Assembly (NCBI RefSeq): GCF_008389435.1
Contig: NZ_VUYS01000005.1
Location: forward strand, 143,086-207,085
DNA: 64,000 bases
Source of the DNA: Candidatus Nitrosocosmicus agrestis
GTDB lineage: Archaea; Thermoproteota; Nitrososphaeria; Nitrososphaerales; Nitrososphaeraceae
Direction: 5' to 3'
In this document: piece after piece, positions 18,114-26,161 of the stretch
Position numbering within the stretch: the first letter of the stretch is position 1
How the letters are laid out: each line of letters opens with the position of its first letter
The notes under the pieces: model-generated
Seen by the model: only the letters and a program-made list of their open reading frames with translations
What the model was told of the DNA's origin: nothing
Database searches by the model: none
Program-made: the position numbers and the translations under genes

Positions 18114-18362
18114 ATGATAAAGAAAATTAGAATACTAAAAAATGATAAAAAAGTGGGTTATGGAACCTTTCTAAATGAGATGGATCCACAATCTATTCAA
18201 ACAGTAAATGATCCCAAAAATAACTCTATTGAACAGATGAATGATGGTGAACCTAATGACAAGTATAAAAAGAAAAAAGTTATGAATAAAAATAATGTAT
18301 CTAATAGGGGGTTAAAGTATTTGAATCCGTCACAAAGAAATCACTCCTCAGTTTATGAATAA
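18114..18362 (+). CDS. small charged protein with C-terminal NPSQRNHSS-YE tail (paralog)
   Basis: This 82-residue protein starts MIKKIRILKNDKKVGYG, parallel to KKKSKIRVLKDNQK in the 2984 protein. It has a polar middle, the basic KKKKVMNKNNV and the tail GLKYLNPSQRNHSSVYE. Twelve of the last 13 tail residues match the paralog. No membrane segment or cysteine is present. Function unknown. The conserved head and tail with a variable middle suggest a flexible adaptor with two binding ends. Confidence 0.7.
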   Translation: MIKKIRILKNDKKVGYGTFLNEMDPQSIQTVNDPKNNSIEQMNDGEPNDKYKKKKVMNKNNVSNRGLKYLNPSQRNHSSVYE

Positions 18363-18505
18363 TTTGTAACCTTTAGATAAATAATAAATCATTTCAAATA
18401 TCAAATAAACTATCTATTTTGAAATAACAATGACATCTTGGGAGGAAAATCTGTTCTCCAGTAGACATGTTAAACTATTTATTAATTTAAAATCCCAAGA
18501 AAATC

Positions 18506-19396
18506 ATGAGAAAAAAGAACAAGGATTCGACAGAAACTAATGGTTTATCTAATGCTAATCAAAATAATAATACCCATAATTCTCTTCTTTCCTCTTCTGA
18601 CAAAAACACCGATAACGAATCTATCCGCAATCCTTCTTCCAATCCTATATCTACTACAGTCACTGATAATGGTGCTCAACTTAATAATCACAGTCACTCT
18701 GTTGGTGAAACAAATATCAAAAAAAATGACAATCCTGAAGTTTTTTTCACATTTACATTTTATAAGGTCGATCCGAAATGGCGCTGGCTTAATGAGATGG
18801 GTAAAGATGAAGCATCACGTGAATTTTCTGAATTACTTGATGCAGCAAGTAAGAGAATGAAAATTAGAACGTATTCTACCTTGGGATTACGACATGAAAG
18901 TGAATTTATGATTTGGACCATTTCACAATCTCTAGAAAACATTCAGGTACTTGCTTCAAAGATTTATACTACGATCTTGGGAAAATACATCGAACCAACT
19001 TCTACCTATCTCTCTTTGACTCGAAAGTCCGTATATTCGAATCAAATCAAACGTGGATATGAACTAGATGGAGATCCGTTGCAATATGTAGTGGTGTATC
19101 CATTCATTAAATCTCGGGACTGGTATCTCTTGCCCTTTGAAAAAAGAAAAGAGATGATGGATGAGCACATCCAGGTTGGGAGAAAGTATCCTGGAATTTT
19201 GCTAAATACCACCTATTCATTCGGTATAGATGATCAAGACTTTATGTTAGCATTTGAAACAAACTCACTTTCAGAATTTCAAAACCTTATCATGGAACTA
19301 CGGGAAACTGAAGTCAGTAGATATATAGTCAAAGATACTCCTATGATTCCTTGCGTTAGAAAGAATATAGATGACATTGTAAAGAGCTTGGGATAA
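18506..19396 (+). CDS. chlorite dismutase/HemQ-family heme protein
   Basis: The 296-residue protein has a 75-residue Asn/Ser-rich N-terminal extension, then a full Cld-family double ferredoxin-like domain. Key segments are QYVVVYPFIKSRDWYLLPFE (193-212), DEHIQVGRKYPGILLNTTYSFG (219-240) with His221 as the expected proximal heme ligand, and MELRETEVSRYIVKDTPMI. Tyr198 in YPFIK matches the position of the catalytic Tyr in the YPMxK motif of coproheme decarboxylase (HemQ/ChdC). It could finish heme synthesis or be a heme enzyme of unknown role. The AhbAB-type gene 2.7 kb away points to heme metabolism. Confidence 0.8.
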   Translation: MRKKNKDSTETNGLSNANQNNNTHNSLLSSSDKNTDNESIRNPSSNPISTTVTDNGAQLNNHSHSVGETNIKKNDNPEVFFTFTFYKVDPKWRWLNEMGKDEASREFSELLDAASKRMKIRTYSTLGLRHESEFMIWTISQSLENIQVLASKIYTTILGKYIEPTSTYLSLTRKSVYSNQIKRGYELDGDPLQYVVVYPFIKSRDWYLLPFEKRKEMMDEHIQVGRKYPGILLNTTYSFGIDDQDFMLAFETNSLSEFQNLIMELRETEVSRYIVKDTPMIPCVRKNIDDIVKSLG

Positions 19397-20145
19397 CAAT
19401 CTTGTCTAAAGAATGAGAATGAAGGATACATGATTGAGTTTGCTGAATCATTTATCAGCAATAAATTAATTTTTTGAATTAATGTATTGTTTATAATTTG
19501 AATTGTATGACTCTGACTAATAGTATTTATCCACAATCTCAATATGCTTATATATAATTCGTTATATAGATATATTAAGGGTGATTAATTCTACTTTTGT
19601 GTCTCAAGTGACACAGGTATTTTACCCAGAAAAATTAAAACTGTGAAGCAATAATAATGACAATACTATTGATATATTATCTCTGATATACAATTTAATA
19701 TATTAATATATTAATAAAAATACAACAAAACCAAAACAATGTATGATATATTGCGTAGTCTACTACCTATCGAATAAAACAAAAATTGTTTCTTGTTATC
19801 CGGTTTTACAAAATGTCGAATATTTTGCAGCCAATTACAAATAATGTAGTAAAATCTTAAATCCATGATAAGGTTTCACCTTATGTCGAAAATAATTTTT
19901 GATTATGATTATATATCCCGTGTGGATAAATTCCACACGGAATCAAACGATGCCCACACAGAGTTTCAGACGACAAAAAACCAAGTAAAACATTGGATAT
20001 CGATTTAGGCAGGTTGGAATATGGGTAATACCAGTCAAAATTTACCGGGAAGCAAGATGAAAGGAAGGAAGCAGTCATTAGTAGTTCAAATAAAGTTAAC
20101 AAAATTTATTTAGAATCAAAGTGAACTGTAAATACAGGTGCTTGT
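19397..20145. other. AT-rich intergenic region with inverted repeats
   Basis: No supportable gene. Contains the 7-bp repeat ATAAGGT-TTC-ACCTTAT at 19868-19884 and a 9-bp palindrome at 19918-19940, both upstream of the DUF1802 gene. Confidence 0.5.
19918..19940. promoter_or_regulatory. perfect 9-bp inverted repeat
   Basis: CCGTGTGGA and TCCACACGG are separated by TAAAT. It is GC-rich within an AT-rich spacer, about 205 bases upstream of the gene at 20146. It could be an operator or an RNA hairpin; nothing decides. Confidence 0.35.
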
Positions 20146-21024
20146 ATGGTTTCTAATTCTCTATTAGGTGATGTCATGAACAATTTTGATTACATCGGGA
20201 GATCCTTATTGTCAATGCATAATAATACCGTCCATTCTGAAAGTTTGCCTTCGACATCTTCTAACGCTTCTAGTAGTCCATCCTCCTCCTCACCCCATTC
20301 CCACAATGACAGGATATACCATAACTTAAGCAATGGCAGTAGTGCAGGTAAACAATCGTCATTGCAGCCAGAAAATGATTTCTTTGGTGCCCTAAAGGAA
20401 TGGGCTATTGTTTGTAAGGCCATCGAGGAAGGAGATCAGGTTTTGTTATTTAGAAAGGGTGGGATAATGGAATTCCGAAAGGGTTTTGAGCTAAAATTCA
20501 AGAATTTTTTCTTATTCCCTACATTTGAGCATCAAACCAAAGAGTCTGTTCGACCAGAGTATCAGACCGCACTGGATCAATTGGAAAGAGAAAATAATGC
20601 TTCTAATAATAATGCTGACGTATCAAACAGCAGCAGCAACAATATTACCGAAATTTCTTCATTTGTTGAAATAACTTATTTTAAAGAAGTTCCGAGTTTA
20701 GATAGTCTAAAGGAATTAGAGCAGTTTCAAATTTGGACCGAAGATTATCTTAAAATGCGCTTTAACTATAATCCAAAAAAACCCCTATACATGCTATTGC
20801 TTAGAGCATACAAATTGAACAAACCCATTCAAATGGTAAATAAACCCCAGTGGGTTGGCTGCAAATCTTGGATTCAAATTGATTCACATGACCAGGACCT
20901 AAGTGCATATTTTGAACATAACCTGCCCAATAATCCATTTGATTATCTAAGGTCCATTAGTAAACCTTGTATAGACGACGATAAATTCAATAGATTATCT
21001 GAAAAAGTGAGGAGTGTAATTTAA
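20146..21024 (+). CDS. DUF1802-family protein
   Basis: The 292-residue protein has a Ser-rich N-terminus (residues 20-70). A DUF1802 domain follows, starting ALKEWAIVCKAIEEGDQVLLFRKGG and continuing FFLFPTFEHQTKESV. After an Asn/Ser-rich insert (148-166) the domain resumes with FVEITYFKEVPSLDSLKEL and LYMLLLRAYKL-KP. The family is widespread in cyanobacteria, bacteria and archaea; its function is not established. The insert and N-terminus look like lineage additions. Its stop overlaps the ATG of the aldo-keto reductase (TAATG), implying coupled translation and a shared pathway. Confidence 0.8.
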   Translation: MVSNSLLGDVMNNFDYIGRSLLSMHNNTVHSESLPSTSSNASSSPSSSSPHSHNDRIYHNLSNGSSAGKQSSLQPENDFFGALKEWAIVCKAIEEGDQVLLFRKGGIMEFRKGFELKFKNFFLFPTFEHQTKESVRPEYQTALDQLERENNASNNNADVSNSSSNNITEISSFVEITYFKEVPSLDSLKELEQFQIWTEDYLKMRFNYNPKKPLYMLLLRAYKLNKPIQMVNKPQWVGCKSWIQIDSHDQDLSAYFEHNLPNNPFDYLRSISKPCIDDDKFNRLSEKVRSVI

Positions 21025-22016
21025 TGAAATATCGCAATTTGGGAAATACCGGGATGAAGGTAAGTGAAATTGGTTTTGGCACTTGGACATTGGCTTTAGA
21101 TTGGTGGGGGAAAAAATTAGAGGAAGATGAGTCAATAAAGATGCTAAAACATGCATATGACTTGGGCATCAACTTTTTTGAAACTGCAGACATGTATGGC
21201 AAAGGAAAAAGTGAGAAACTTTTGGCAAAGGCCTTTAAAGATATGCGTAATGAGGTTATCTATTCCACGAAATGGGGATACGATATGTATGGCGAACGAC
21301 AAGTAGGTCACGGTGAGATTCCTCAAAAACATAATACCGAATTTCTAGAATACGCATTATCTGAGAGTCTAAAGAGATTGGAAACTGATTTTGTCGATGT
21401 TTATAGTTTACATAATCCTAAGATGGATGCAATTGAAAATGATGCCTTATTTAACAGATTAGACGAATTTGTAAAAACCGGTGAGATCAAGAGTCATGGG
21501 GTTGCACTAGGTCCTGCAATTGGATGGGAAAAGGAAGGACTGTATGCAATAGAAAATAGAAATATTGTATGCTTGCAGACAGTTTACAATATTTTAGAAC
21601 AGGATCCAGGTAGAGTATTTTTTAATGCAGTTAATAAGAAGCATAATTCGGTGGGCATTATGGTTAGAGTACCGGATGCTTCTGGTGTTTTAACAGGCAA
21701 AGTCAACGAGAAGACGGTTTTTGATAAAAATGATCATAGAAACAACAGGAAAAGAGAGTGGATTGTACAGGCAATGAAGAAAATAGAAAAGCTCAAACCT
21801 ATAGCTGATGCACACGGATGGAATATTACCGAGATCTCTATGAAATATATCTTATCTCAAAAAGAAATCTCTGTGCTTTTACCCACAGTGACGAGTCTTG
21901 AAGAGATTGATCTTTTTGCTCAGATATCTGATGGAAACTATTTGAGTGAAAATGAGAAAAACCAAATAGAAAAAATGTATGAAAATAACTTTGATGAGCC
22001 AAAATTGGTGGCATAA
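21024..22016 (+). CDS. aldo/keto reductase
   Basis: The 330-residue protein has the TIM-barrel AKR signatures GFGTWTL, NFFETADMYGKGKSEKLLAKAF (catalytic Asp and Tyr), YSTKWG (catalytic Lys), VDVYSLHNP and a C-terminal cofactor-binding segment ISVLLPTVTSLEEIDLFAQI. It uses NAD(P)H to reduce an aldehyde or ketone. The barrel motif normally reading HxP is LHNP. The gene overlaps the DUF1802 gene by one base. Substrate unknown. Confidence 0.9.
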   Translation: MKYRNLGNTGMKVSEIGFGTWTLALDWWGKKLEEDESIKMLKHAYDLGINFFETADMYGKGKSEKLLAKAFKDMRNEVIYSTKWGYDMYGERQVGHGEIPQKHNTEFLEYALSESLKRLETDFVDVYSLHNPKMDAIENDALFNRLDEFVKTGEIKSHGVALGPAIGWEKEGLYAIENRNIVCLQTVYNILEQDPGRVFFNAVNKKHNSVGIMVRVPDASGVLTGKVNEKTVFDKNDHRNNRKREWIVQAMKKIEKLKPIADAHGWNITEISMKYILSQKEISVLLPTVTSLEEIDLFAQISDGNYLSENEKNQIEKMYENNFDEPKLVA

Positions 22017-22068
22017 CTAATTATTTTTATTTTCAAAACTGCTAACAAAAAAAGTAGTAGTAGATTTT

Positions 22069-23061
22069 TTATTCGAAATACTTTACTCTGTCCTTTTTAA
22101 ATTCTCTAGAGCTAAATAATATTCTGTATTTGTCTATCTTGATTATTTCTGAAATTTCTTTTGCAATTTTTTCTGCAGCATCTATCGATCTTGCATGAAT
22201 CATACTAAACACATTAAACTGCCAGTCAGGGTATATCGGACGTCTGTAACAATGACTGACCTGCGGAAACGATGCAATCTTTAATCCGACTTCATCTATG
22301 TTTTCTTCTGGGATATTCCAAACGATCATACCGTTTGCAGTAAATCCTGCTTGCCTGTGCCTCAAAATAGCGGCAAATCTTCTCATTATCCCAATGTCTT
22401 GGTATTCTTTTACTTTGCTAAATAGTTCTTCAAGAGTTATTCCAAGATTATCAGTCATTGACTTGAATGGTTCTTTGACAATTTCAATGTCTTTTTGTAG
22501 CTGTCTGATGTAATCTTTATCTGTCTCTGATATTTTTTCTGCTTTTCCCTCCAGTTTCTTTACGCTGTCTGTTGGTGTTGGTTTTTCGGCATCCGCGTTT
22601 ACCATATCTAGTTTAACGCCAATCTTGTACATCTTCAGCGTAGGAAGTACTCTGTATTTTATGACTCCATCCAAAGCAGCCATTTTATCTAGGTCTGCTT
22701 TCATATCAGCATCGGGTGAAACTGCCAAGGTAAACCAAATGTTGTACTCATGATTTCTTTCATAATTATGGCTTACACCTGGATGTTTGTTTATCTCATT
22801 AGCGACATAATCTATCTTGTTGTTTTCAACTGAAAATGCTACTAGAGCGCTTTTGTAGCCGAGTTTACGGGTATCAAATATCGCACTTATCTGTCTAATT
22901 ATACCAATATCCTTTAGTCTTTGGGTTCTGTTAAGCACTTCGGTCTCGGTTAGATTGTATTTGTTTGCCATCTCAAGGAAGGGTCTTTCGACCAAGGGAA
23001 ATGACCACTGAATATCGTTTAATATCTGCTTATCTATGACGTCTAGTTCATTAACCAGCAT
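22069..23061 (-). CDS. fused siroheme decarboxylase (AhbA-AhbB type, Lrp/AsnC-like)
   Basis: The 330-residue protein contains two Lrp-like units. The first has LDVIDKQILNDIQWSFPLVE and GVSHNYERNHEYNIWFTL. The second has DYIRQLQKDIEIVKEPF and QVSHCYRRPIYPDWQFNVFSMIHA. These VSH-Y-R-(N/D)-W-F motifs are diagnostic of AhbA/AhbB (and NirDLGH), which decarboxylate siroheme to didecarboxysiroheme in the alternative heme pathway. They are often mislabelled as transcriptional regulators. In other organisms AhbA and AhbB are separate chains forming a heterodimer; here one chain carries both. It converges on the aldo-keto reductase. It would supply heme b with later enzymes not in this window. Confidence 0.85.
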   Translation of the reverse strand: MLVNELDVIDKQILNDIQWSFPLVERPFLEMANKYNLTETEVLNRTQRLKDIGIIRQISAIFDTRKLGYKSALVAFSVENNKIDYVANEINKHPGVSHNYERNHEYNIWFTLAVSPDADMKADLDKMAALDGVIKYRVLPTLKMYKIGVKLDMVNADAEKPTPTDSVKKLEGKAEKISETDKDYIRQLQKDIEIVKEPFKSMTDNLGITLEELFSKVKEYQDIGIMRRFAAILRHRQAGFTANGMIVWNIPEENIDEVGLKIASFPQVSHCYRRPIYPDWQFNVFSMIHARSIDAAEKIAKEISEIIKIDKYRILFSSREFKKDRVKYFE

Positions 23062-23323
23062 AAGTGATGTGCTATAGAGTAATGTTTAATTATTAAAGTG
23101 TATCCTTCAACGATTATTTTATCAGACATAACTGTTTATCTACAGTTAATGCTAATTGTGATCGAATATCCCCTCGACATTTTACTCGTTGATATCCTAA
23201 ATGACAGAAAAATAAAATCACAGTCACGATTTGCTAGCCGAATGTTTTAATCAGTAATTTCTTATTATTCAAAATACAGGGAAAAATTCTTGCAATTTTG
23301 AAAACATAAAAGGCGAATCTCCA

Positions 23324-23404
23324 TCAAATAAGTTTTTTGTCGCGTAGTCCCATAAGTAATGCTACACAATTGTCATTTATGCAATTTCGACATGAGTTTC
23401 CCAT
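23324..23404 (-). CDS. possible 26-residue cysteine mini-protein (or decayed gene end)
   Basis: From ATG 23404 the frame reads MGNSCRNCINDNCVALLMGL and stops after six more residues. The C-x2-C-x4-C pattern looks metal-binding. The same frame stays open upstream to about 23578 (including KFYGGNLVKIPDFAWLIRI) but has no ATG there, so this may be the end of a longer decayed gene. Low confidence. It lies just upstream of tRNA-Pro. Confidence 0.3.
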   Translation of the reverse strand: MGNSCRNCINDNCVALLMGLRDKKLI

Positions 23405-23606
23405 AAAATATAACTCTGGTAGTGCCAAGAAAAAGATATCCCAGTAGATATGCCTAATACGTATTAACCATGCAAAATCAGGTATTTTAACAAGATTACC
23501 TCCATAAAATTTTTTATGCTTATAAGTAAAACTGACCCGAATAGGCAGAAAACGTAACTTGCTATTTCCTTAGGTTTAAAAATGAGGCATATTCTAGATA
23601 AAACGA

Positions 23607-23697
23607 GGGGCTATCGTCTAGCTTGGCAGGATACCATCCATTTTTGGGTATAAGCCCGGGGCGCTGGCGGTCGAGGGTTCGAATCCCTCTGGCCCCA
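23607..23697 (+). tRNA. tRNA-Pro (GGG) with a 17-nt intron at a non-canonical site
   Basis: Acceptor GGGGCTA/TGGCCCC with discriminator A, D-stem GTCT/GGAT, and T-arm GAGGG-TTCGAAT-CCCTC are all clear. The anticodon arm pairs only if bases 23637-23653 are removed. Exon CCA then joins GCCCGGGGCGCTGG to make a perfect stem CCAGC/GCTGG with loop CCGGGGC and anticodon GGG. The base before the anticodon is C rather than the usual T. No CCA is encoded. Its 3' end borders the integrase element. Confidence 0.85.
23637..23653 (+). other. tRNA intron with bulge-helix-bulge splice motif
   Basis: The 17-base intron folds with its exons into a bulge-helix-bulge. The central helix is ATAC/GTAT, with 3-base bulges CAT and AAG cut after their second base. 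An inner stem CCA/TGG is capped by TTTT. It sits between tRNA positions 29 and 30 instead of the common 37/38. Excision gives the perfect anticodon stem described for the tRNA. Confidence 0.75.
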
Positions 23698-23741
23698 CAT
23701 CAATATTGTCGCTTTAATAGGCACCGCTTTCTATAGAGGAT

Positions 23742-25028
23742 ATGTCAAATTCCACCGTTGAACTAAATTCTTTGACGGGTAGTGAAGGCAACAATTATTT
23801 GACAAGTGCATACAGAATGTTTGTATTTTCAATCAGATCTGAAGTCACTAGGAAATATTATGAAAGACGACTTAGACATTTCTTTAATCATATCAATTTT
23901 GACTTGGAAAATAATACCAATATGGAATTAAGATGCAATAATTTTTCCAATAAAGGAAAAAATGATGCTAATTGGGCTGTTGCACAGGTGATAATATTTT
24001 TACAATTTCAAAAAGAAAGAGTCCAGAACGGAGAAATAACTGCGTCTACATTAAGGAACTTTATTAAGGCAATAAAATTATTCTGTGATTCCTCAGACCT
24101 TAATATCCCTTGGAGGAAACTGATGAAAGGCCTTCCACGCGCAGTACAAGCTGCAAATGACAGAGCACCCACAATAGAAGAAATCCAAAAACTTGTTGAA
24201 TATCCCGATAGAAGGATTAAACCTATTGTTTATACTATGGTATCATCAGGAATACGATTAGGCGCTTGGGATTATCTCAAATGGAAACATGTAACTCCTA
24301 TCTACGACCATGATGATAAAACAGTAGTAGTAGCGGCCAAACTAAAGGTTTACGAAGGTGATGTTGAAGAATATTTTTCTTTTATTACTCATGAAGCCTA
24401 TAAGGCATTAAAGGATTGGATGGATTTCCGTGCCTCATATGGAGAGGACATAAATGGCGAGAGTTGGCTAATGAGAGATCTCTGGCAAACAACTAATGTA
24501 AGATATGGTGCTAGATGGGGACTTGCTACCATACCTAAAAAAATTAAGAATACTGGTATAAAGAGACTATTAGAACGAGCACTATGGGATCAAGGTATAC
24601 GAAATAAACTCAAAGATGGAACAAAAAGACATGAATTTAAAGCAGCACATGGTTTTAGGAAGTTTTATAAATCAAGAGCAGAGCAAGTTATGCGACCTAT
24701 TAATGTAGAGATTACCATGGGTCATAATATTGGTTTGTCTGATTGTTACTATAGACCTACAGAAAGAGAAGTCTCAGATGATTATCTAAAGGCTGTTGAT
24801 TTGCTTACGGTAAATTCAGATGGTATTACTTTAAAGAAAGAAGTTCAACAGCTTAGAGAAGAAAATCAAAATAATGAATACGTAATAAAAGGAAAACTTC
24901 GGGAAAAAGACGAGGAAATACGGATATTAAAGGAGCAAAACTTACAAAATAATGATACTCTGTTAATGCTATCTGACAAAGTCCAGATATTGATGGATAA
25001 GATGAGTAAATCAGATAAACTTCCCTAA
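23742..25028 (+). CDS. tyrosine recombinase/integrase
   Basis: The 428-residue integrase has an N-terminal SAM-like core-binding domain (20-130) and a catalytic domain with Arg172 (SSGIRLGAWDYL), His303-x-x-Arg306 (HGFRKFYKSR), His328 (MGHNIG) and the nucleophile Tyr336/337 (DCYYRPTE). The C-terminal 60 residues form a coiled coil (LREENQNNEYV to LREKDEEIRIL). It begins 44 bases after the tRNA-Pro 3' end, the usual place for an integrase of an element inserted at a tRNA. The last 18 bases overlap the convergent gene at 25011. Confidence 0.92.
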   Translation: MSNSTVELNSLTGSEGNNYLTSAYRMFVFSIRSEVTRKYYERRLRHFFNHINFDLENNTNMELRCNNFSNKGKNDANWAVAQVIIFLQFQKERVQNGEITASTLRNFIKAIKLFCDSSDLNIPWRKLMKGLPRAVQAANDRAPTIEEIQKLVEYPDRRIKPIVYTMVSSGIRLGAWDYLKWKHVTPIYDHDDKTVVVAAKLKVYEGDVEEYFSFITHEAYKALKDWMDFRASYGEDINGESWLMRDLWQTTNVRYGARWGLATIPKKIKNTGIKRLLERALWDQGIRNKLKDGTKRHEFKAAHGFRKFYKSRAEQVMRPINVEITMGHNIGLSDCYYRPTEREVSDDYLKAVDLLTVNSDGITLKKEVQQLREENQNNEYVIKGKLREKDEEIRILKEQNLQNNDTLLMLSDKVQILMDKMSKSDKLP

Positions 25029-25406
25029 ATGCTCTTTTCTTCTGGATAGTCTCTTTTCTTCTGATAAATTTAATAAAATATTTTTCTTATTGCTTCCTTC
25101 ATCCCATGATTCTTCATAGAACTGTTGTAATTGATTGTAAATTACTGGATACAAATTTTTAAAAGCTTCCTTTGTTATTACTTTCTTTTTATCTGATTTA
25201 GTAAGATGCAAACTGTTTTTCTCAATATGTTTCATAACTTCTTTCTCTTGGTTGTCTTTCAAATCATGTAACAAAACTGATTTTAAAAATTTGTCATATG
25301 TTTCTAATGTTTTTTCGTTAAGGGCCGCCTTTAACCACTCTATTCCTTCGCTTTTCAAAGGCCTGTATATGTCATCTTTTTCATGATAATTCTCAAAAGT
25401 TTTCAA
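25011..25406 (-). CDS. element-borne hypothetical protein
   Basis: The 131-residue, strongly charged, mostly helical protein is without cysteines or membrane segments (for example EGIEWLKAALNEKTLETYDK and KNLYPVIYNQLQQFYEESWD). It ends inside the integrase gene's 3' end, overlapping tail to tail by 18 bases, which is common in compact mobile elements. Family not recognised. Confidence 0.6.
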   Translation of the reverse strand: MKTFENYHEKDDIYRPLKSEGIEWLKAALNEKTLETYDKFLKSVLLHDLKDNQEKEVMKHIEKNSLHLTKSDKKKVITKEAFKNLYPVIYNQLQQFYEESWDEGSNKKNILLNLSEEKRLSRRKEHLGKFI

Positions 25407-25495
25407 GAAAACAAAAATACTATAAGAGCCGATCTGATTAACAAATTCAAAAATAATCCTTTCTAGGAAACTCTTAAACTGAGGGTTTATAAATT

Positions 25496-25906
25496 TTAAG
25501 TATCTTTATCCACTATTCTCTCCGAATATTCTATCTGTGCTTTTTCGGTATTAGTCTTTCCTGTATATAGCATTTGAGAAGTATAGGCAGAAGTAAACGT
25601 AACCGATGAAGCAGATCCTAATAGTTTATTTACAAATAGTGACTTTAAGCCATTCCCTTTAATAATTTCGTCATTAGATATTTCTGGTAAGATATAATAA
25701 TTTCCTCTCTCGCCGTATCTTTTTACTATGTCATAGTTTTGTAATGACTTTATATGTCTTCGAAGAGTATCCCTATCTATTTTCAACTTCTTTGCTAGTT
25801 TGAAATGCGCGATCCCCACTGTTCCGGTAATCTCTATTTCTTTCAGAATTCTATTGTCTAACTTTTGGATTTTGCCTTCAAGAAGTAACTTATCGTAATT
25901 GGCCAT
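25496..25906 (-). CDS. winged-helix transcriptional regulator of the element
   Basis: The 136-residue protein has a winged HTH at residues 17-72. It reads LDNRILKEIEITGTVGIAHF, then KLAKKLKIDRDTLRRHIKSL as turn and recognition helix, and YDIVKRYGERGNYYILPE as wing. The C-terminal 60 residues (SLFVNKLLGSASSVTFTSAY) are not a known ligand domain. It diverges from the AbrB-like gene with 58 bases between starts, suggesting a two-way switch controlling the element. Confidence 0.75.
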   Translation of the reverse strand: MANYDKLLLEGKIQKLDNRILKEIEITGTVGIAHFKLAKKLKIDRDTLRRHIKSLQNYDIVKRYGERGNYYILPEISNDEIIKGNGLKSLFVNKLLGSASSVTFTSAYTSQMLYTGKTNTEKAQIEYSERIVDKDT

Positions 25907-25964
25907 GGCGTAACAAGGCGTATAATCCTTCTCTACTATATATCTTAATTATGGTTTGTATCTT

Positions 25965-26156
25965 ATGGAAAATAGCGAGTCTATCTCTGAGAATCCGCCT
26001 CGTGAGATAGCATATAGAAAAATACAAGGATTAGTAGGAGACTACTCATTTTCTTTAGTTCTCCCAAAATCATACGCAGTTAACCTGGGCATTGGCAAGG
26101 GAGACTTTGTAAAAGTATTCCAAGAAAATAACAAGATTATCATAGAAAAAGCTTAA
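25965..26156 (+). CDS. AbrB/MazE-like swapped-hairpin DNA-binding protein
   Basis: From ATG 25965 the 63-residue protein contains RKIQGLVGDYSFSLVLPKSY, then LGIGKGDFVKVFQENNKIIIEKA, the SpoVT/AbrB swapped-hairpin pattern (SFSLVLPKSYA in place of the usual SLRVTLPKEV). A TTG nine bases upstream is an alternative start. The TATA-like TACTATATAT lies about 30 bases before the ATG, so a leaderless mRNA is likely. It opens the rightward run of element genes and is a good candidate for copy-number or lysogeny-type control. Confidence 0.75.
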   Translation: MENSESISENPPREIAYRKIQGLVGDYSFSLVLPKSYAVNLGIGKGDFVKVFQENNKIIIEKA

Positions 26157-26161
26157 GTGAG

